From Gemmatimonadota bacterium (lineage in GTDB: Bacteria > Latescibacterota > UBA2968 > UBA8231): 34,031 nucleotides of DNA. This document shows positions 1 through 8,159 of the stretch, one piece after another. Where the stretch lies: positions 1 through 34,031 of the forward strand of contig JABHFS010000178.1 in the NCBI GenBank assembly GCA_018672475.1. The letters run 5' to 3'. A program made the translations under genes and the position numbers. The notes under the pieces are model-generated. The model was not told where the DNA came from. It saw only the letters and a list, made by a program, of their open reading frames with translations, and searched no databases. Every line of letters starts with the position of its first letter. The stretch's first letter is position 1.

Positions 1-623
1 AAGAGGTGGTTTACTTGCCGACAACGGAGAATCAATCTTCGCTTGCCTCTGGGTCCTCTTAATTCGAATTAAAATACGCACGATTTCTTTGCGAGGCTTC
101 TCCAGGCGAGCCCTCGCTACGGGCCCCATAGATCGTGCGTCAGGTCAAACAGAATCTCCGACATATTCTTAACGTTAAAAGGACCGACAAAGGCCATACG
201 TGTATTCCGCCGGCAGTTGATGCAGCGGTCAATCAGGCCACAGTCACTTCTATATCGACTGGTTTAGCAGTACTGGGACTAAAAAGTCTCAGATAAAAGG
301 CGGCAGGCTAGCCGGCATAGAACAGGGGGTCATTTGCTACAGTGAAATGCAGGGCTACAAAAACATTATTCCCCGCCTTACACTCTGTGTGATCCCGCTT
401 GATTTCAATAAACTTGACAGCGTTTCGCCAAAATCATTTATTCATCTTTTAAGGTTATTTAAAACAAATACTTACAATGAAAATAAACAGCGGTTTAGTG
501 TATTAATAACACAGCTTGTCGCACCGCCTGTAGACGCCGAAACGGCAAAAGATGCTCAGCGCGTTTTATTTAACTATGGCCCGCAATCCCTTGCGGCTTC
601 GGAGGAAAAAGAAAGGCTCTCGG
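1..623. other. Region without a supportable gene
   Basis: I see no recognisable gene here. The 5' edge has a short open frame on the plus strand up to about 169 with no family resemblance. A 117-codon plus-strand frame (347-700) has no ribosome binding site and runs into the lipoprotein gene in another frame. The stretch at 400-520 is AT-rich compared with the rest of the window. A small hairpin (CCGCAA at 581-586 pairing with TTGCGG at 591-596) lies just ahead of the GGAGG at 601-605 that precedes the lipoprotein gene. Confidence 0.5.
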
Positions 624-1295
624 ATGAATCCGCATCAACTTGCAGGATTTTGCGGCTTATTATTCGCCGTTTTATCCTGCGGTCAGGACACGGACGGTAA
701 CAAGGGCGGAAAGGCCACCACCCAACAAGACATAAAAGGCCTGATAAGCGCGGTAGAACAAATGCAATCTACTCGCCCGCCCACTCACCCGCCCGCCCGC
801 GCCCGCCCACTCCCTTCCGGCAGAAAAAGCTTCGGCGGTATAAATGTCGCCGAACCCGACGGGTGGCAGCCAGCAACGCCCTCCAGCAGTATGCGCGTCG
901 CCGAGTATCATATGGCGGGTGCGAGACCGCAGGACAAAGAAGCAACGCTCGCCGTTTTTGCCGGGAAAATGGGATCAGTAGAAGCCAATGTCAATCGGTG
1001 GTTCGGGCAATTTACCCCGGCGGATGGTGGGCAAAAAGGCGACCCCGGCCGACGGTGGGAAAAAAAGGTCGATGGCATGGAAGTAGTCTTCGTAGATATC
1101 AGCGGCACCTTCGCCCCCAATATGGGCATGAGCCAGCAGGGAAATACACCCCCGGCGGAGAATTACAGGATGCTGGGGGCGATCGTCGATTTCGGCCCCA
1201 AGTTCTTCTACTTCAAACTCACCGGCCCAAGGGACACGGTCGGGCTATGGACCGCGAGTTTTGAGCAATTTATCGAAGGCATAAAAAGAGACTGA
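624..1295 (+). CDS. Small proline-rich lipoprotein, function unknown
   Basis: The protein is 223 aa. The frame is open further upstream, but the ATG at 624 was chosen because it follows purine-rich GGAGG (601-605) and GAAAGG (611-616) and starts a lipoprotein signal peptide: MNPHQ, a hydrophobic core, then the lipobox VLSCG with Cys at about residue 19. It should therefore be lipid-anchored after export. A short Pro/Arg/His-rich linker at about residues 50-65 is followed by a roughly 150-aa globular region with aromatic-rich strands (KFFYFKLTGP near the end). This C-terminal part loosely resembles small periplasmic proteins that report on a substrate-exposed beta fold, but I do not recognise the family. 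It stands alone: nothing upstream is coding, and the next gene is convergent on the other strand. Confidence 0.72.
   Translation: MNPHQLAGFCGLLFAVLSCGQDTDGNKGGKATTQQDIKGLISAVEQMQSTRPPTHPPARARPLPSGRKSFGGINVAEPDGWQPATPSSSMRVAEYHMAGARPQDKEATLAVFAGKMGSVEANVNRWFGQFTPADGGQKGDPGRRWEKKVDGMEVVFVDISGTFAPNMGMSQQGNTPPAENYRMLGAIVDFGPKFFYFKLTGPRDTVGLWTASFEQFIEGIKRD
774..812 (+). repeat. C-rich direct repeat in lipoprotein linker
   Basis: The 13-mer CGCCCGCCCACTC occurs at 774-786 and again at 800-812, 26 bp apart, with further CCCG units between. It encodes the Pro-rich linker of the lipoprotein. The 26-bp period is not a multiple of three, so loss or gain of one unit would shift the reading frame. Confidence 0.7.
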
Positions 1296-1311
1296 TTCCG
1301 AAGCTTGCGAC

Positions 1312-1333
1312 GCGGATGATATATATCATCCGC
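1312..1333. repeat. 22-bp perfect palindrome
   Basis: The half-site GCGGATGATAT is followed immediately by its exact reverse complement, giving a 22-bp perfect palindrome that begins 17 bp after the lipoprotein stop codon. As RNA it would fold into a 9-bp stem (GCGGATGAT with ATCATCCGC) closed by an AUAU tetraloop. No T-tract follows. It could be a 3' stabilising stem-loop or a binding site for a dimeric protein. Confidence 0.85.
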
Positions 1334-1540
1334 ACGGGTTTCGTTGGCCTTCGTCGTCGGCCTCGGCTGCCCTCGTTGACATAGCGATCCGGTCCTCGTC
1401 GGCAATTATTTCGACGAGGAAGAAGGCCGCAAACGGCGGATTATGGGTCCGCCACAACCCCGTCGGCAATATCAAGTTGGGGGGAAGAGAAGGCATAGAA
1501 TACGTCTAATGATGAGCACTGCGATGGCCCCCTTTTGCAT

Positions 1541-1586
1541 CCATACCATCTCGTATGGGCCCGAATAGCGCAGGCGCTATTCGGGC
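1541..1586. other. Two adjacent hairpins
   Basis: The first is CCATAC (1541-1546) pairing with GTATGG (1553-1558) around a 6-nt loop. The second starts one base later: GCCCGAATAGCGC (1559-1571) is exactly complementary to 1574-1586, 13 bp with only two bases between the arms. Neither is followed by a T-tract on either strand. Their position between two convergent genes suggests a bidirectional transcription barrier or RNA-processing signal, but that is inference. Confidence 0.7.
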
Positions 1587-1700
1587 TTGGAGTTGGGCAC
1601 CACCGACGCCGAATTGGCCCAGTCTATCGGCACGTAGTCGCATCGTTCGTGCTGGATTAGGCGCATACCGCACACCGGCCCAACTCTCTCACGGCGCTAG

Positions 1701-4700
1701 CTAGTCGTCCTTACGCCTAAGCCTTGAATTCTGAGCCTCGCGCAAGCGCTGCGAGAGAATTCGCATCATATTGAATGCGATAGAGGAATAGCGCCGTAGG
1801 ATCCGCTCCAGGCTAGAGCGCTGCAGCGAGAGCAAGTGCACATCGCCCAGCGCGACGACCGAGGCCGAGCGCGGCTCCTCGTCGAGCAGGGCTTGCTCAC
1901 CGAAGACCTGACTTTCGCCCACAACCGCAAAGCGCGGCCCGCCCTCCTTCTTCACCTCCAATTTGCCGCTCACCACGATATACATCTTATCACCCATTGT
2001 GCCTTCCTTGATCACCGACACCCCTGCCCTGGCCCCCTCTTCCTCCATCGACAACGCGATATGATAAAGCTCTTCTAAGGGCAGGGACTCGAAAAACGGT
2101 GATTCCTTGAGAAAGGTGATCTTCTCCATTGTCGTCAGCGGCTGATCTTCGGCCATCGCGGCATCTCCTCTTTTACTCTTGATTTCTTCCATAATCTCGC
2201 GCGCCTGTTGCACCAATTCTCCGGCCACCGCATCGACGAACGCTTCGCGACCGAGTGAAAAAGCCGCCCAAATCGTCGCCATCTCGGTCCAGACATTCGG
2301 GGAGTGCAAGAGATCCTCCAATACCTCGTCGAGCTCGACCTCCCGCCAACCACTGACCTCGTACGCCATCGCCAACTGGGTTTCGCGGTCGCTTTCGATC
2401 AGCGGCATCAGCTGGGCGAGCAACTCGCGGTCGGCGATATTCTCTAGCAGTTCAATCGCACTTTCGCGGGCCTCCCCGTCGGCCGCGCCCAACCTTTCCA
2501 TCAGGTCACCGACGACTCCCACGTCCCCGAGATAACCCAATAACCGCACCACACCGTCTTGTACCAGCGAATTTTGCAAGCGGAGCTGATCGACAAGCAA
2601 TTGCACCGCCGGGTCACCCGTTTTTTCAAGCCGGTCGATCGCCACCAGATAACGGCTGGCCTGGACCAGCCTTTCACGGCAGGAGGCGACTAAGGCCTCG
2701 TTCAACCCCTCCTCGTCCTGGGCGATCAGCGCCCCGAGCAACCCCTGCCATTCTTTTACCGGCCGCTGCGACAATTCATCGACCATCCGCTGCTTCACAC
2801 CCTTGGCTCGGCCCAGCACAACGACGACAGCGGCGACGACATCCGGATCGGGGTCGCCCAATATTCCCATCAAAGCGGTGAGCCCCTCATCCTGCTCCAA
2901 CGCCCCGAGACAATGCACGGTAGCCTCACGCACCGCCGGGTATTGATGGGACAGACATTCAAGCAGCCTCGTATGGGCCTGTACTGCCCCCATCCGACCG
3001 GCGGCCCCGATGCCGGCGATTAGTGCCTCCACTTCCTCATCATCGGCGAGTAACGCGTTGAGTACCTCATCGCGTTGGGACGCGGATTCACTGTGATCTA
3101 GTCTTGTCAAAACGACCAGGCACTCGGCCCGCATCCCCACTGTGGACTCAGCGGTCAGATGCCCCACTACGGTAGCCCCGATCGCCGCCCGATCGTCGTC
3201 GCCCAACTCGGCCTCATCGATTAATCGCGCCAAAGCCTTTACCCCACTCAAATCATCTTCACCGTCGTCGTCGCCGAGGCGTCCGAGCACGGCCACCGTC
3301 GCCGCCGACGCGTCGCCACTACTCAGGGTAAAAGCCTCCATCGCGGCGGCGCGGATACGCACATTCTCGTGGTCGAATAGTTCCAGGCAGACCTGCTCGA
3401 CCGCAGGCCCGGGGGATTGCCTGAGCATTTCGATCCCCATTTGCCGCACACCGTCGTTGCGATGCAAGAGCAAGCCCCGGGAGAAATCCGGATCGTTGGC
3501 CAGCAGCCCTTTGAGCGCCTGCATCGCCTGGTCGTCCTCGACATCGAAATTCTGCTCGCGCACCGCCTTGACCAGTTCTGTCGTATAACTGCGCTTGAGG
3601 AAATAACCGCAGACTACCACACCGAACCCCATCGACAATAACAGCGCAAACAGTTCACCCATCGTCAGAATGTCGTGGGCGTGCAAAGCGGTGATTCCAG
3701 CACCGAACAGTCCGCCCAATAGCATAAAACCGCCCTCCATAATCATCCGAGTACCGTCGCTATTGCGCGCCGGCACTAGCTTGACCAGCACCTGATAGGT
3801 CGGCGCAATGACGCTGTCGAGCAGGAGGAAGTTAATCAAGTTGCCGATAAAAATGGCCAACACCGGCAGAAAGACCAGAACCAACGTCCATTCCAGACCG
3901 GATATTCCCGCTAAGCCATCGGTGAATACGCCCAGCAGCAGCACCCCGATCAGCACATAGACCACGCCGACCCACAAATAGACATTGCCCGTGCCTATCC
4001 AACGCAATATACGCTGGAGCAAAAAGGTGGTAACAAAGAGCGTCGCCACTCCAGTCAGCCCGAAGAACAACCCAAAAAATTCGGTGATCTTGGTTTCGGA
4101 GTCATCGGCCGCCTCGAAATAGTCGTAGGCCACGACGTTAAACCCGTAGTGCACCGTCGTATAGGCGGCGAATATCACCAGCGAGAGCCCGAAGATCAGC
4201 AACAGATAATACGACCGGGTGAAATAGCGCAGATTCTCGCCCAGGCTGACCGCTTCACTCTCGTCACCCTGCTGCCCGACAAAATAACGGCGCATCAACT
4301 GGCGCAGGAGACCAATCACCACCGCCATATTCAGTGTCGCCAATACGTAGAGCTGATACGATTCGAGCAACGAACCCAAAAACCGCACGGCGAAACCGCC
4401 CGATATATCGCCCAGCACCGCGCTCGATGCTAATAGCGGAAAAAACACTTTCGCCCGCGAAACATAGCAAATACCGCCCGCCACGATCCAGATCTGGAAA
4501 TTCATCAGCGTGCGGGCGATTTCGGAAGAAACAAAGAGGAAGGAGTAATAATCGTCCGCCAGAACGACATAACCTGCATGTTGCAAAAACAACATACCGG
4601 CATTGACCCCGAAAACCAAAGCCACTCCAACCATCATGCCCAACAGCAAGCGCTGGCGCGCAACTTTGGCCGTCAGCCATGAAAGCAGGATCATACTCAG

Positions 4701-4892
4701 CGAGAAAAGCACCGCGATCCAGGTGTACATCAGCGGCAAATTTTCGACCCCAGCGCGAATATTGAACACCGCTGAAGCCACACTCTTGACGATCCCGTCG
4801 TCGATTTGAACCAGGAAGAACAGCGCGGCCGCCAACCCTAATCTTGGGACCTCGTTGCGGCGCAGATGTAGTAATTTGAGGAGGTAGATCAT
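1701..4892 (-). CDS. NTT/MFS-like transporter fused to HEAT repeats and a cNMP-binding domain
   Basis: The protein is 1063 aa in three parts. Residues 1-433 are a polytopic membrane domain with about 11-12 hydrophobic segments. It opens with LRRNEVPRLGLAAALFFL and continues PLMYTWIAVLFSLSMILL, the pattern of the ATP/ADP-translocase (NTT/Tlc)-like branch of the major facilitator superfamily. Residues about 455-895 are HEAT-like helical repeats (for example NVRIRAAAMEAF). Residues 920-1045 are a cyclic-nucleotide-binding domain with the phosphate-binding cassette FGEQALLDEEPRSASV; Arg1008 is the expected cyclic-phosphate ligand. The C-terminus is short and basic. The ATG at 4892 lies 4 bp after the wrecked oxidoreductase frame and closes the operon. 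NTT-HEAT fusions are known in free-living bacteria. Transport of nucleotides is not shown by the sequence; the membrane part may be regulatory. The reading as a cNMP-gated or cNMP-sensing transporter is inference. Confidence 0.85.
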   Translation of the reverse strand: MIYLLKLLHLRRNEVPRLGLAAALFFLVQIDDGIVKSVASAVFNIRAGVENLPLMYTWIAVLFSLSMILLSWLTAKVARQRLLLGMMVGVALVFGVNAGMLFLQHAGYVVLADDYYSFLFVSSEIARTLMNFQIWIVAGGICYVSRAKVFFPLLASSAVLGDISGGFAVRFLGSLLESYQLYVLATLNMAVVIGLLRQLMRRYFVGQQGDESEAVSLGENLRYFTRSYYLLLIFGLSLVIFAAYTTVHYGFNVVAYDYFEAADDSETKITEFFGLFFGLTGVATLFVTTFLLQRILRWIGTGNVYLWVGVVYVLIGVLLLGVFTDGLAGISGLEWTLVLVFLPVLAIFIGNLINFLLLDSVIAPTYQVLVKLVPARNSDGTRMIMEGGFMLLGGLFGAGITALHAHDILTMGELFALLLSMGFGVVVCGYFLKRSYTTELVKAVREQNFDVEDDQAMQALKGLLANDPDFSRGLLLHRNDGVRQMGIEMLRQSPGPAVEQVCLELFDHENVRIRAAAMEAFTLSSGDASAATVAVLGRLGDDDGEDDLSGVKALARLIDEAELGDDDRAAIGATVVGHLTAESTVGMRAECLVVLTRLDHSESASQRDEVLNALLADDEEVEALIAGIGAAGRMGAVQAHTRLLECLSHQYPAVREATVHCLGALEQDEGLTALMGILGDPDPDVVAAVVVVLGRAKGVKQRMVDELSQRPVKEWQGLLGALIAQDEEGLNEALVASCRERLVQASRYLVAIDRLEKTGDPAVQLLVDQLRLQNSLVQDGVVRLLGYLGDVGVVGDLMERLGAADGEARESAIELLENIADRELLAQLMPLIESDRETQLAMAYEVSGWREVELDEVLEDLLHSPNVWTEMATIWAAFSLGREAFVDAVAGELVQQAREIMEEIKSKRGDAAMAEDQPLTTMEKITFLKESPFFESLPLEELYHIALSMEEEGARAGVSVIKEGTMGDKMYIVVSGKLEVKKEGGPRFAVVGESQVFGEQALLDEEPRSASVVALGDVHLLSLQRSSLERILRRYSSIAFNMMRILSQRLREAQNSRLRRKDD

Positions 4893-4896
4893 ACGT

Positions 4897-5235
4897 TTAC
4901 ACCGTTAGTCGAACTCTGCCAAGGCGGCGGTCTTCGGCTTCGAGCCACTCCCCGTAGGGCCACGGTATCGCGGCGAGCAACGCCAAACCCGCCTGCTCAC
5001 GCCAACGCAATAGGGGATGACTGCAGTCTTTTTGTGGCACTTCCACCCGGCGACCATAAGCGCACGATTCGAAGATGCCCATTAATATCTCCATGACCTA
5101 GCGCCCCGCGACGCCCAATTCGTCGCCTAAGGTCGCGAACAACTCGAGCACTAAATCACAAAGCCCTACCACCTCGCGACGCCGATGCTCGTGATAAGCA
5201 CGGCAACCAAAAACGGCGACCCGGTATATTTTCAT
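4897..5235 (-). pseudogene. Gfo/Idh/MocA oxidoreductase remnant with internal deletion and nonsense codon
   Basis: The ATG at 5235 overlaps the stop of the upstream kinase-like gene (ATGA). It begins MKIYRVAVFGC, then VVGLCDL and LGDELGVAGR, which matches the N-terminal NAD-binding strand and second strand of Gfo/Idh/MocA oxidoreductases, although the Gly-rich loop is damaged. An in-frame TAG follows at 5098-5100. The same frame then continues with VMEILMGIFESCAYGRRVEVP, the characteristic C-terminal helix and tail of the same family, and stops at 4897-4899. Family members are about 330-400 aa, so roughly 250 central residues, including the catalytic EKP region, are missing. The frame is otherwise preserved and sits tightly between its neighbours, so transcription of the downstream fusion gene is probably unaffected. 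The N- and C-terminal matches together make chance unlikely. Confidence 0.68.
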
Positions 5236-6263
5236 TCTTCGTCTTCCCGTTGTTTTTCGTTCCAAACGTCGATCATATCCTCGCCGTCGCGGATATACTC
5301 GTTGGTCGCGATCTCGTCGAGCTTGCGCAGCCTTTCGGTCACTTCCGCGATCCGCTTGACCTGGTCCTCGATCCGGATCAGCTTGGCCTTAGCCTTCTCG
5401 TCGAGGTCTTTGTTGAGAATTCTCAGGGTCTGGGCATTGGACGAAATAATGGTCAATGGATTATTGATCTCGTGGTTTATAGTGACCACCATCTGACCGA
5501 CGGTGGCCAACTTTTCGGCCTTCACCAACTCCTTTTCCAGACGTGCCTCTTCAGTAACATCGTCGGCGATAAGAATAACGCCGGCGGTTTGGCCGATCGT
5601 ATCGGGCAATGGCGTGGCGGTCGCATTGAGCACCAACTCCCCTTCCGTTCCGGCGAAACTCCTCTTTGTCTCCTCCGCCGGCTCGCCGCTATCGAGCACC
5701 GTCCGACAGAGTCGCTGCCACCCGTCGCCGATTTCTTCGGGCAATAGCTCTTGCAAAGAAGCACCGATCGCATCGACAAAGGTGAATTCGACCCCCATCT
5801 GCCGCAGGAAGCGCTGTTGCTGGCGATTAATCGAAGTAATGCGCAGTTCGCTATTGAGCACGATGACACCAAGGGGGATATTGCTGAGAATGTGTTCGAG
5901 GTAACCCCGCGCGTTCATCAGGATCTCCTCGGAAACCGCAGAATCGGTCACATCCTCGAAGAGCACCAGAAAAATCCCGTCCTCCTGTGCGTGCAGAGTG
6001 ATCTCATAGTTGCGCTTGCGGTGGATCCAGTCGAAAGTTTCCTCGTCGCCGGGCCGGACCACCCTGGCCGTGGCCAACGCCAACTCATCACCCAGACTTT
6101 CTTCATCGCCCAGCACTTTGCCCAAGCTCCCTTCCGGGTCATCGGCGTAGTCTCGAAAACGCAGCCCGAACACCGAAAAAACCTTGCGGCTATAACCACG
6201 GATCTCGAGCGCGTCGTCGACGACGAGTATCGGGCGAGGAAAACTCTGCAGAAAACCCTGCAT
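5232..6263 (-). CDS. PAS-PAS-HisKA sensor protein without an ATPase domain
   Basis: The protein is 343 aa and soluble. Residues about 8-112 and 120-235 look like two PAS folds (LVLFEDVTDS and VILIADDVTEEARLEKEL end them). Residues 245-320 are a HisKA dimerisation/phosphoacceptor helix pair with the H-box GQMVVTINHEINNPL and phosphoacceptor His264. The protein then ends in an acidic tail (DVWNEKQREDEE). The N, G1 and G2 boxes of a catalytic HATPase domain are absent, and nothing downstream supplies them. It could be phosphorylated in trans, act as a phosphotransfer or dimer scaffold, or be a truncated kinase. The start ATG lies 1 bp after the HDOD stop, and its own TGA overlaps the start of the oxidoreductase remnant. 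Two PAS domains suggest sensing of a ligand or redox state. Confidence 0.85.
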   Translation of the reverse strand: MQGFLQSFPRPILVVDDALEIRGYSRKVFSVFGLRFRDYADDPEGSLGKVLGDEESLGDELALATARVVRPGDEETFDWIHRKRNYEITLHAQEDGIFLVLFEDVTDSAVSEEILMNARGYLEHILSNIPLGVIVLNSELRITSINRQQQRFLRQMGVEFTFVDAIGASLQELLPEEIGDGWQRLCRTVLDSGEPAEETKRSFAGTEGELVLNATATPLPDTIGQTAGVILIADDVTEEARLEKELVKAEKLATVGQMVVTINHEINNPLTIISSNAQTLRILNKDLDEKAKAKLIRIEDQVKRIAEVTERLRKLDEIATNEYIRDGEDMIDVWNEKQREDEE

Positions 6264-6264
6264 C

Positions 6265-7092
6265 TTACATACGCGGGATGTCGCGCAACTCCTCGACCAT
6301 CCGCTCCATAATTTCGCGCACGTCGCCGATCCCGATTTTCAGAATCTCGAGCGCTCCGGGTGCCAAGCGAGGGATCTTGCGGTCACCACCGCTGCCGAAG
6401 GCCTCCGCCCTGCACAGGATATCGGCCAAATGCAGAATCGCAGTATGTTCAGCGTGATCGCGATTCGGGCGAAAATCATGGTGATCGACAATCGGTTCGA
6501 CGAGCCTGGGTGGCAACGCCCACTTCTCTAGCAACCACCCACCCATTTCGCCGTGGTTGACGCCAAGGACTTTTTCCTCCGCTTCATAAAAGAGCATGTC
6601 GGCGCGATCGACATAATTGGCAATCCGCCTGAATTCGCTTTCCATTGTTTGTCGCAGGATTACTTTGCCCAAATCGTGCAGCAACCCGGCAGTGCTGATC
6701 TCCTCGGGGTCATCGAGTTCGACGTGCGCGGCAATAATCGAACAAGTCCGCGCACAGGCGATCGAATGCTCCCAGAGCCCTGGCAACGAGTCTTTCATCA
6801 TATCGAGCACGGTCGAACTGAGCACCAGGCTCTTGACCGTATTGAAGCCCAGTAGCGTAACGGCGTGCTGGATCGTCGATATCGGGTCGGAAAAACCGTA
6901 GAACCCCGAGTTGACCAACTTGAGTACCTTGGCCGATATAACCTGGTCCGTGGCAATCTCCCGGCCCAACATGCGACCGGTCGTCTCGGGGCTGTCGACC
7001 ATCTCGGCGATGCGAGTAACGATCCCGGGCAAGGTAGGCAGATTACTGACTTTCTCGATCTGCAGACGCAACTGATTCTTATCCGGAGGCAT
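6265..7092 (-). CDS. HDOD domain protein
   Basis: The protein is 275 aa and is almost entirely one HDOD domain. It contains NLPTLPGIVTRI, the SAKVLKLVNSGFYGF helix, STIQHAVTLLGFNTVKSLVLS, and the HD-like GLLHDLGKVIL followed by VNHGEMGGWLLEKW and VDHHDF, the usual order in this family. HDOD proteins are related to HD-domain phosphohydrolases. They usually act as non-enzymatic signalling or scaffold proteins in two-component and chemotaxis-type pathways. Here several HD-type His and Asp residues are kept, so residual metal binding is possible. The gene is 2 bp from the upstream 97-aa gene and 1 bp from the downstream PAS-HisKA gene, so the three are almost certainly co-translated and likely act in one pathway. 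Confidence 0.88.
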   Translation of the reverse strand: MPPDKNQLRLQIEKVSNLPTLPGIVTRIAEMVDSPETTGRMLGREIATDQVISAKVLKLVNSGFYGFSDPISTIQHAVTLLGFNTVKSLVLSSTVLDMMKDSLPGLWEHSIACARTCSIIAAHVELDDPEEISTAGLLHDLGKVILRQTMESEFRRIANYVDRADMLFYEAEEKVLGVNHGEMGGWLLEKWALPPRLVEPIVDHHDFRPNRDHAEHTAILHLADILCRAEAFGSGGDRKIPRLAPGALEILKIGIGDVREIMERMVEELRDIPRM

Positions 7093-7094
7093 CT

Positions 7095-7388
7095 TTAACT
7101 CCCACTCAAGTGCCCGCGGGCGATTTCTTTAATCTGCATCATAATCTCATCACCCTCCAAGCCGGCGAATCGCTGGTCCAGTTCGTCGACGAGCACCGCC
7201 TTGCTCTTGCCACCTTCTTGTTCTTCGCCCTCGATATTCAGCGTGAAGACCCCCCACCCCTTGAGACGAACGAGCACCGCCTGCGAGAGCTTGGCCCCCG
7301 CCGGTAATAGCACCCGACCGCTCTGATCCTGAATCGGTTCGGCGATTATATCGCCGACGTTGGCTTCCTCAACGGGAATCTGCCGCAT
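7095..7388 (-). CDS. Small protein resembling N-terminal accessory domain of HD-GYP proteins
   Basis: The protein is 97 aa, soluble, with a pattern GDIIAEPIQDQSGRVLLPAG, then LVRLKGWGVFTLNIEG. This D..GRVLLPAG...L...GV motif is seen in small domains found beside or at the N-terminus of HD-GYP and HDOD signalling proteins. The rest is an acidic helical tail (DELDQRFAGLEGDEIM). It precedes the HDOD gene by 2 bp, which fits a partner role. I cannot assign a biochemical activity, and the family match rests on the motif and neighbourhood only. Confidence 0.7.
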   Translation of the reverse strand: MRQIPVEEANVGDIIAEPIQDQSGRVLLPAGAKLSQAVLVRLKGWGVFTLNIEGEEQEGGKSKAVLVDELDQRFAGLEGDEIMMQIKEIARGHLSGS

Positions 7389-7411
7389 CGCAATCCTTTC
7401 TCATATTCATT

Positions 7412-8098
7412 TCAACCCGCATCGGGCAATTCGGCCTTTTTCCAATAGGCAGCAAAATGTTGACGCACCCATTCCAGCGACGAAAAACGCAAGACGTTAA
7501 ATCCCCCCCACGACCAATACACCGGCCAGTTTTTTTTGCCCGTGAGCTGCTGAAAAAGCCCCTTGCGCTCGACATCGGCGACCTCCACCTCCATGCTCAA
7601 CCGTTGCAATTCGCGTTCGTACGTTCGCTCGATCAACATGCGCGCATGCTCGGCGACCTTCTCCGGCTCGGTCACCGCGACCCGTGGGCAGACCATGCCC
7701 ACTTCCCGCCGCACAAAAGCGCGGATCTCGCCATTGGGCGACACCCCCTGATTACGCACCGCCTCTCGCGCAATCGAGACTGCGTTCATCCCACCATAAG
7801 TACGGCAGATTAGCGGACGCACCGGATATATCGTACAGCCGTGGTCCGCCCCAAGAAAAGGACAACGGCGAGGCCGCTCCTCGGTAAACTTCAATAACTC
7901 TCGACGGCGTTCAGGGGAAAAATAGCGTTCGACATAGGCGACTATATTGGCGTATTCAACCCGATAGAGCGGAAACATAGTCGCGTAATAATTGTCGAAT
8001 TCTTCGTTCGTCAGCGCGCAACAGTCGCCCGAACCGGCACAACGGGTAGCGGGCACTTTAGCATAAAGCGCGTCAAGTTGGCGAGATAAATCGCTCAT
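7412..8098 (-). CDS. YkgJ-type cysteine-cluster protein
   Basis: The protein is 228 aa. The ATG at 8098 was chosen over an upstream start because GGAGG lies 3 bp before it. The family pattern is clear: Cys20, Cys26 and Cys27 (RCAGSGDCC), then RRCPFL (Cys79), GCTIYPVRPLICRTYGG (Cys88, Cys98) and a later MVCPRV Cys. YkgJ/Fli-B-like CxxxCxxCC proteins are thought to bind zinc or an Fe-S cluster; their substrate is generally unknown. The C-terminal half after about residue 130 is helical and charged and ends with aromatic WPVYWSWGGFN. It is the first gene of the minus-strand operon that continues into the 97-aa/HDOD/PAS genes (23-bp gap). Confidence 0.85.
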   Translation of the reverse strand: MSDLSRQLDALYAKVPATRCAGSGDCCALTNEEFDNYYATMFPLYRVEYANIVAYVERYFSPERRRELLKFTEERPRRCPFLGADHGCTIYPVRPLICRTYGGMNAVSIAREAVRNQGVSPNGEIRAFVRREVGMVCPRVAVTEPEKVAEHARMLIERTYERELQRLSMEVEVADVERKGLFQQLTGKKNWPVYWSWGGFNVLRFSSLEWVRQHFAAYWKKAELPDAG

Positions 8099-8159
8099 AG
8101 GCCTCCAATTAAAAGCACTGAAAAAAATGCACAATCCACCCCTTCGGCGCAACCGCGAC

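Larger units (their letters stand above)
1296..1700. other. Convergent intergenic region with strong secondary structure
   Basis: This 405-bp gap lies between the lipoprotein stop and the stop of the transporter fusion on the minus strand. It holds a 22-bp perfect palindrome (1312-1333) and two adjacent hairpins (1541-1586). Two plus-strand frames between about 1395 and 1570 read without stops and look faintly coding (for example VGNYFDEEEGR near 1400), but neither has a start context or a recognisable family. A decayed gene remnant is possible but not supported. There is no T-tract, so no conventional intrinsic terminator for either flanking gene. Confidence 0.5.

Noticed and set aside
347..700. 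117-codon plus-strand frame at the window's left end
   Set aside because: No ribosome binding site, no family match, and it overlaps the lipoprotein gene in another frame.
774..812. C-rich repeat as a CRISPR-like or mobile element
   Set aside because: Only two copies of a 13-mer with no spacers; it is a proline-codon-rich coding repeat.
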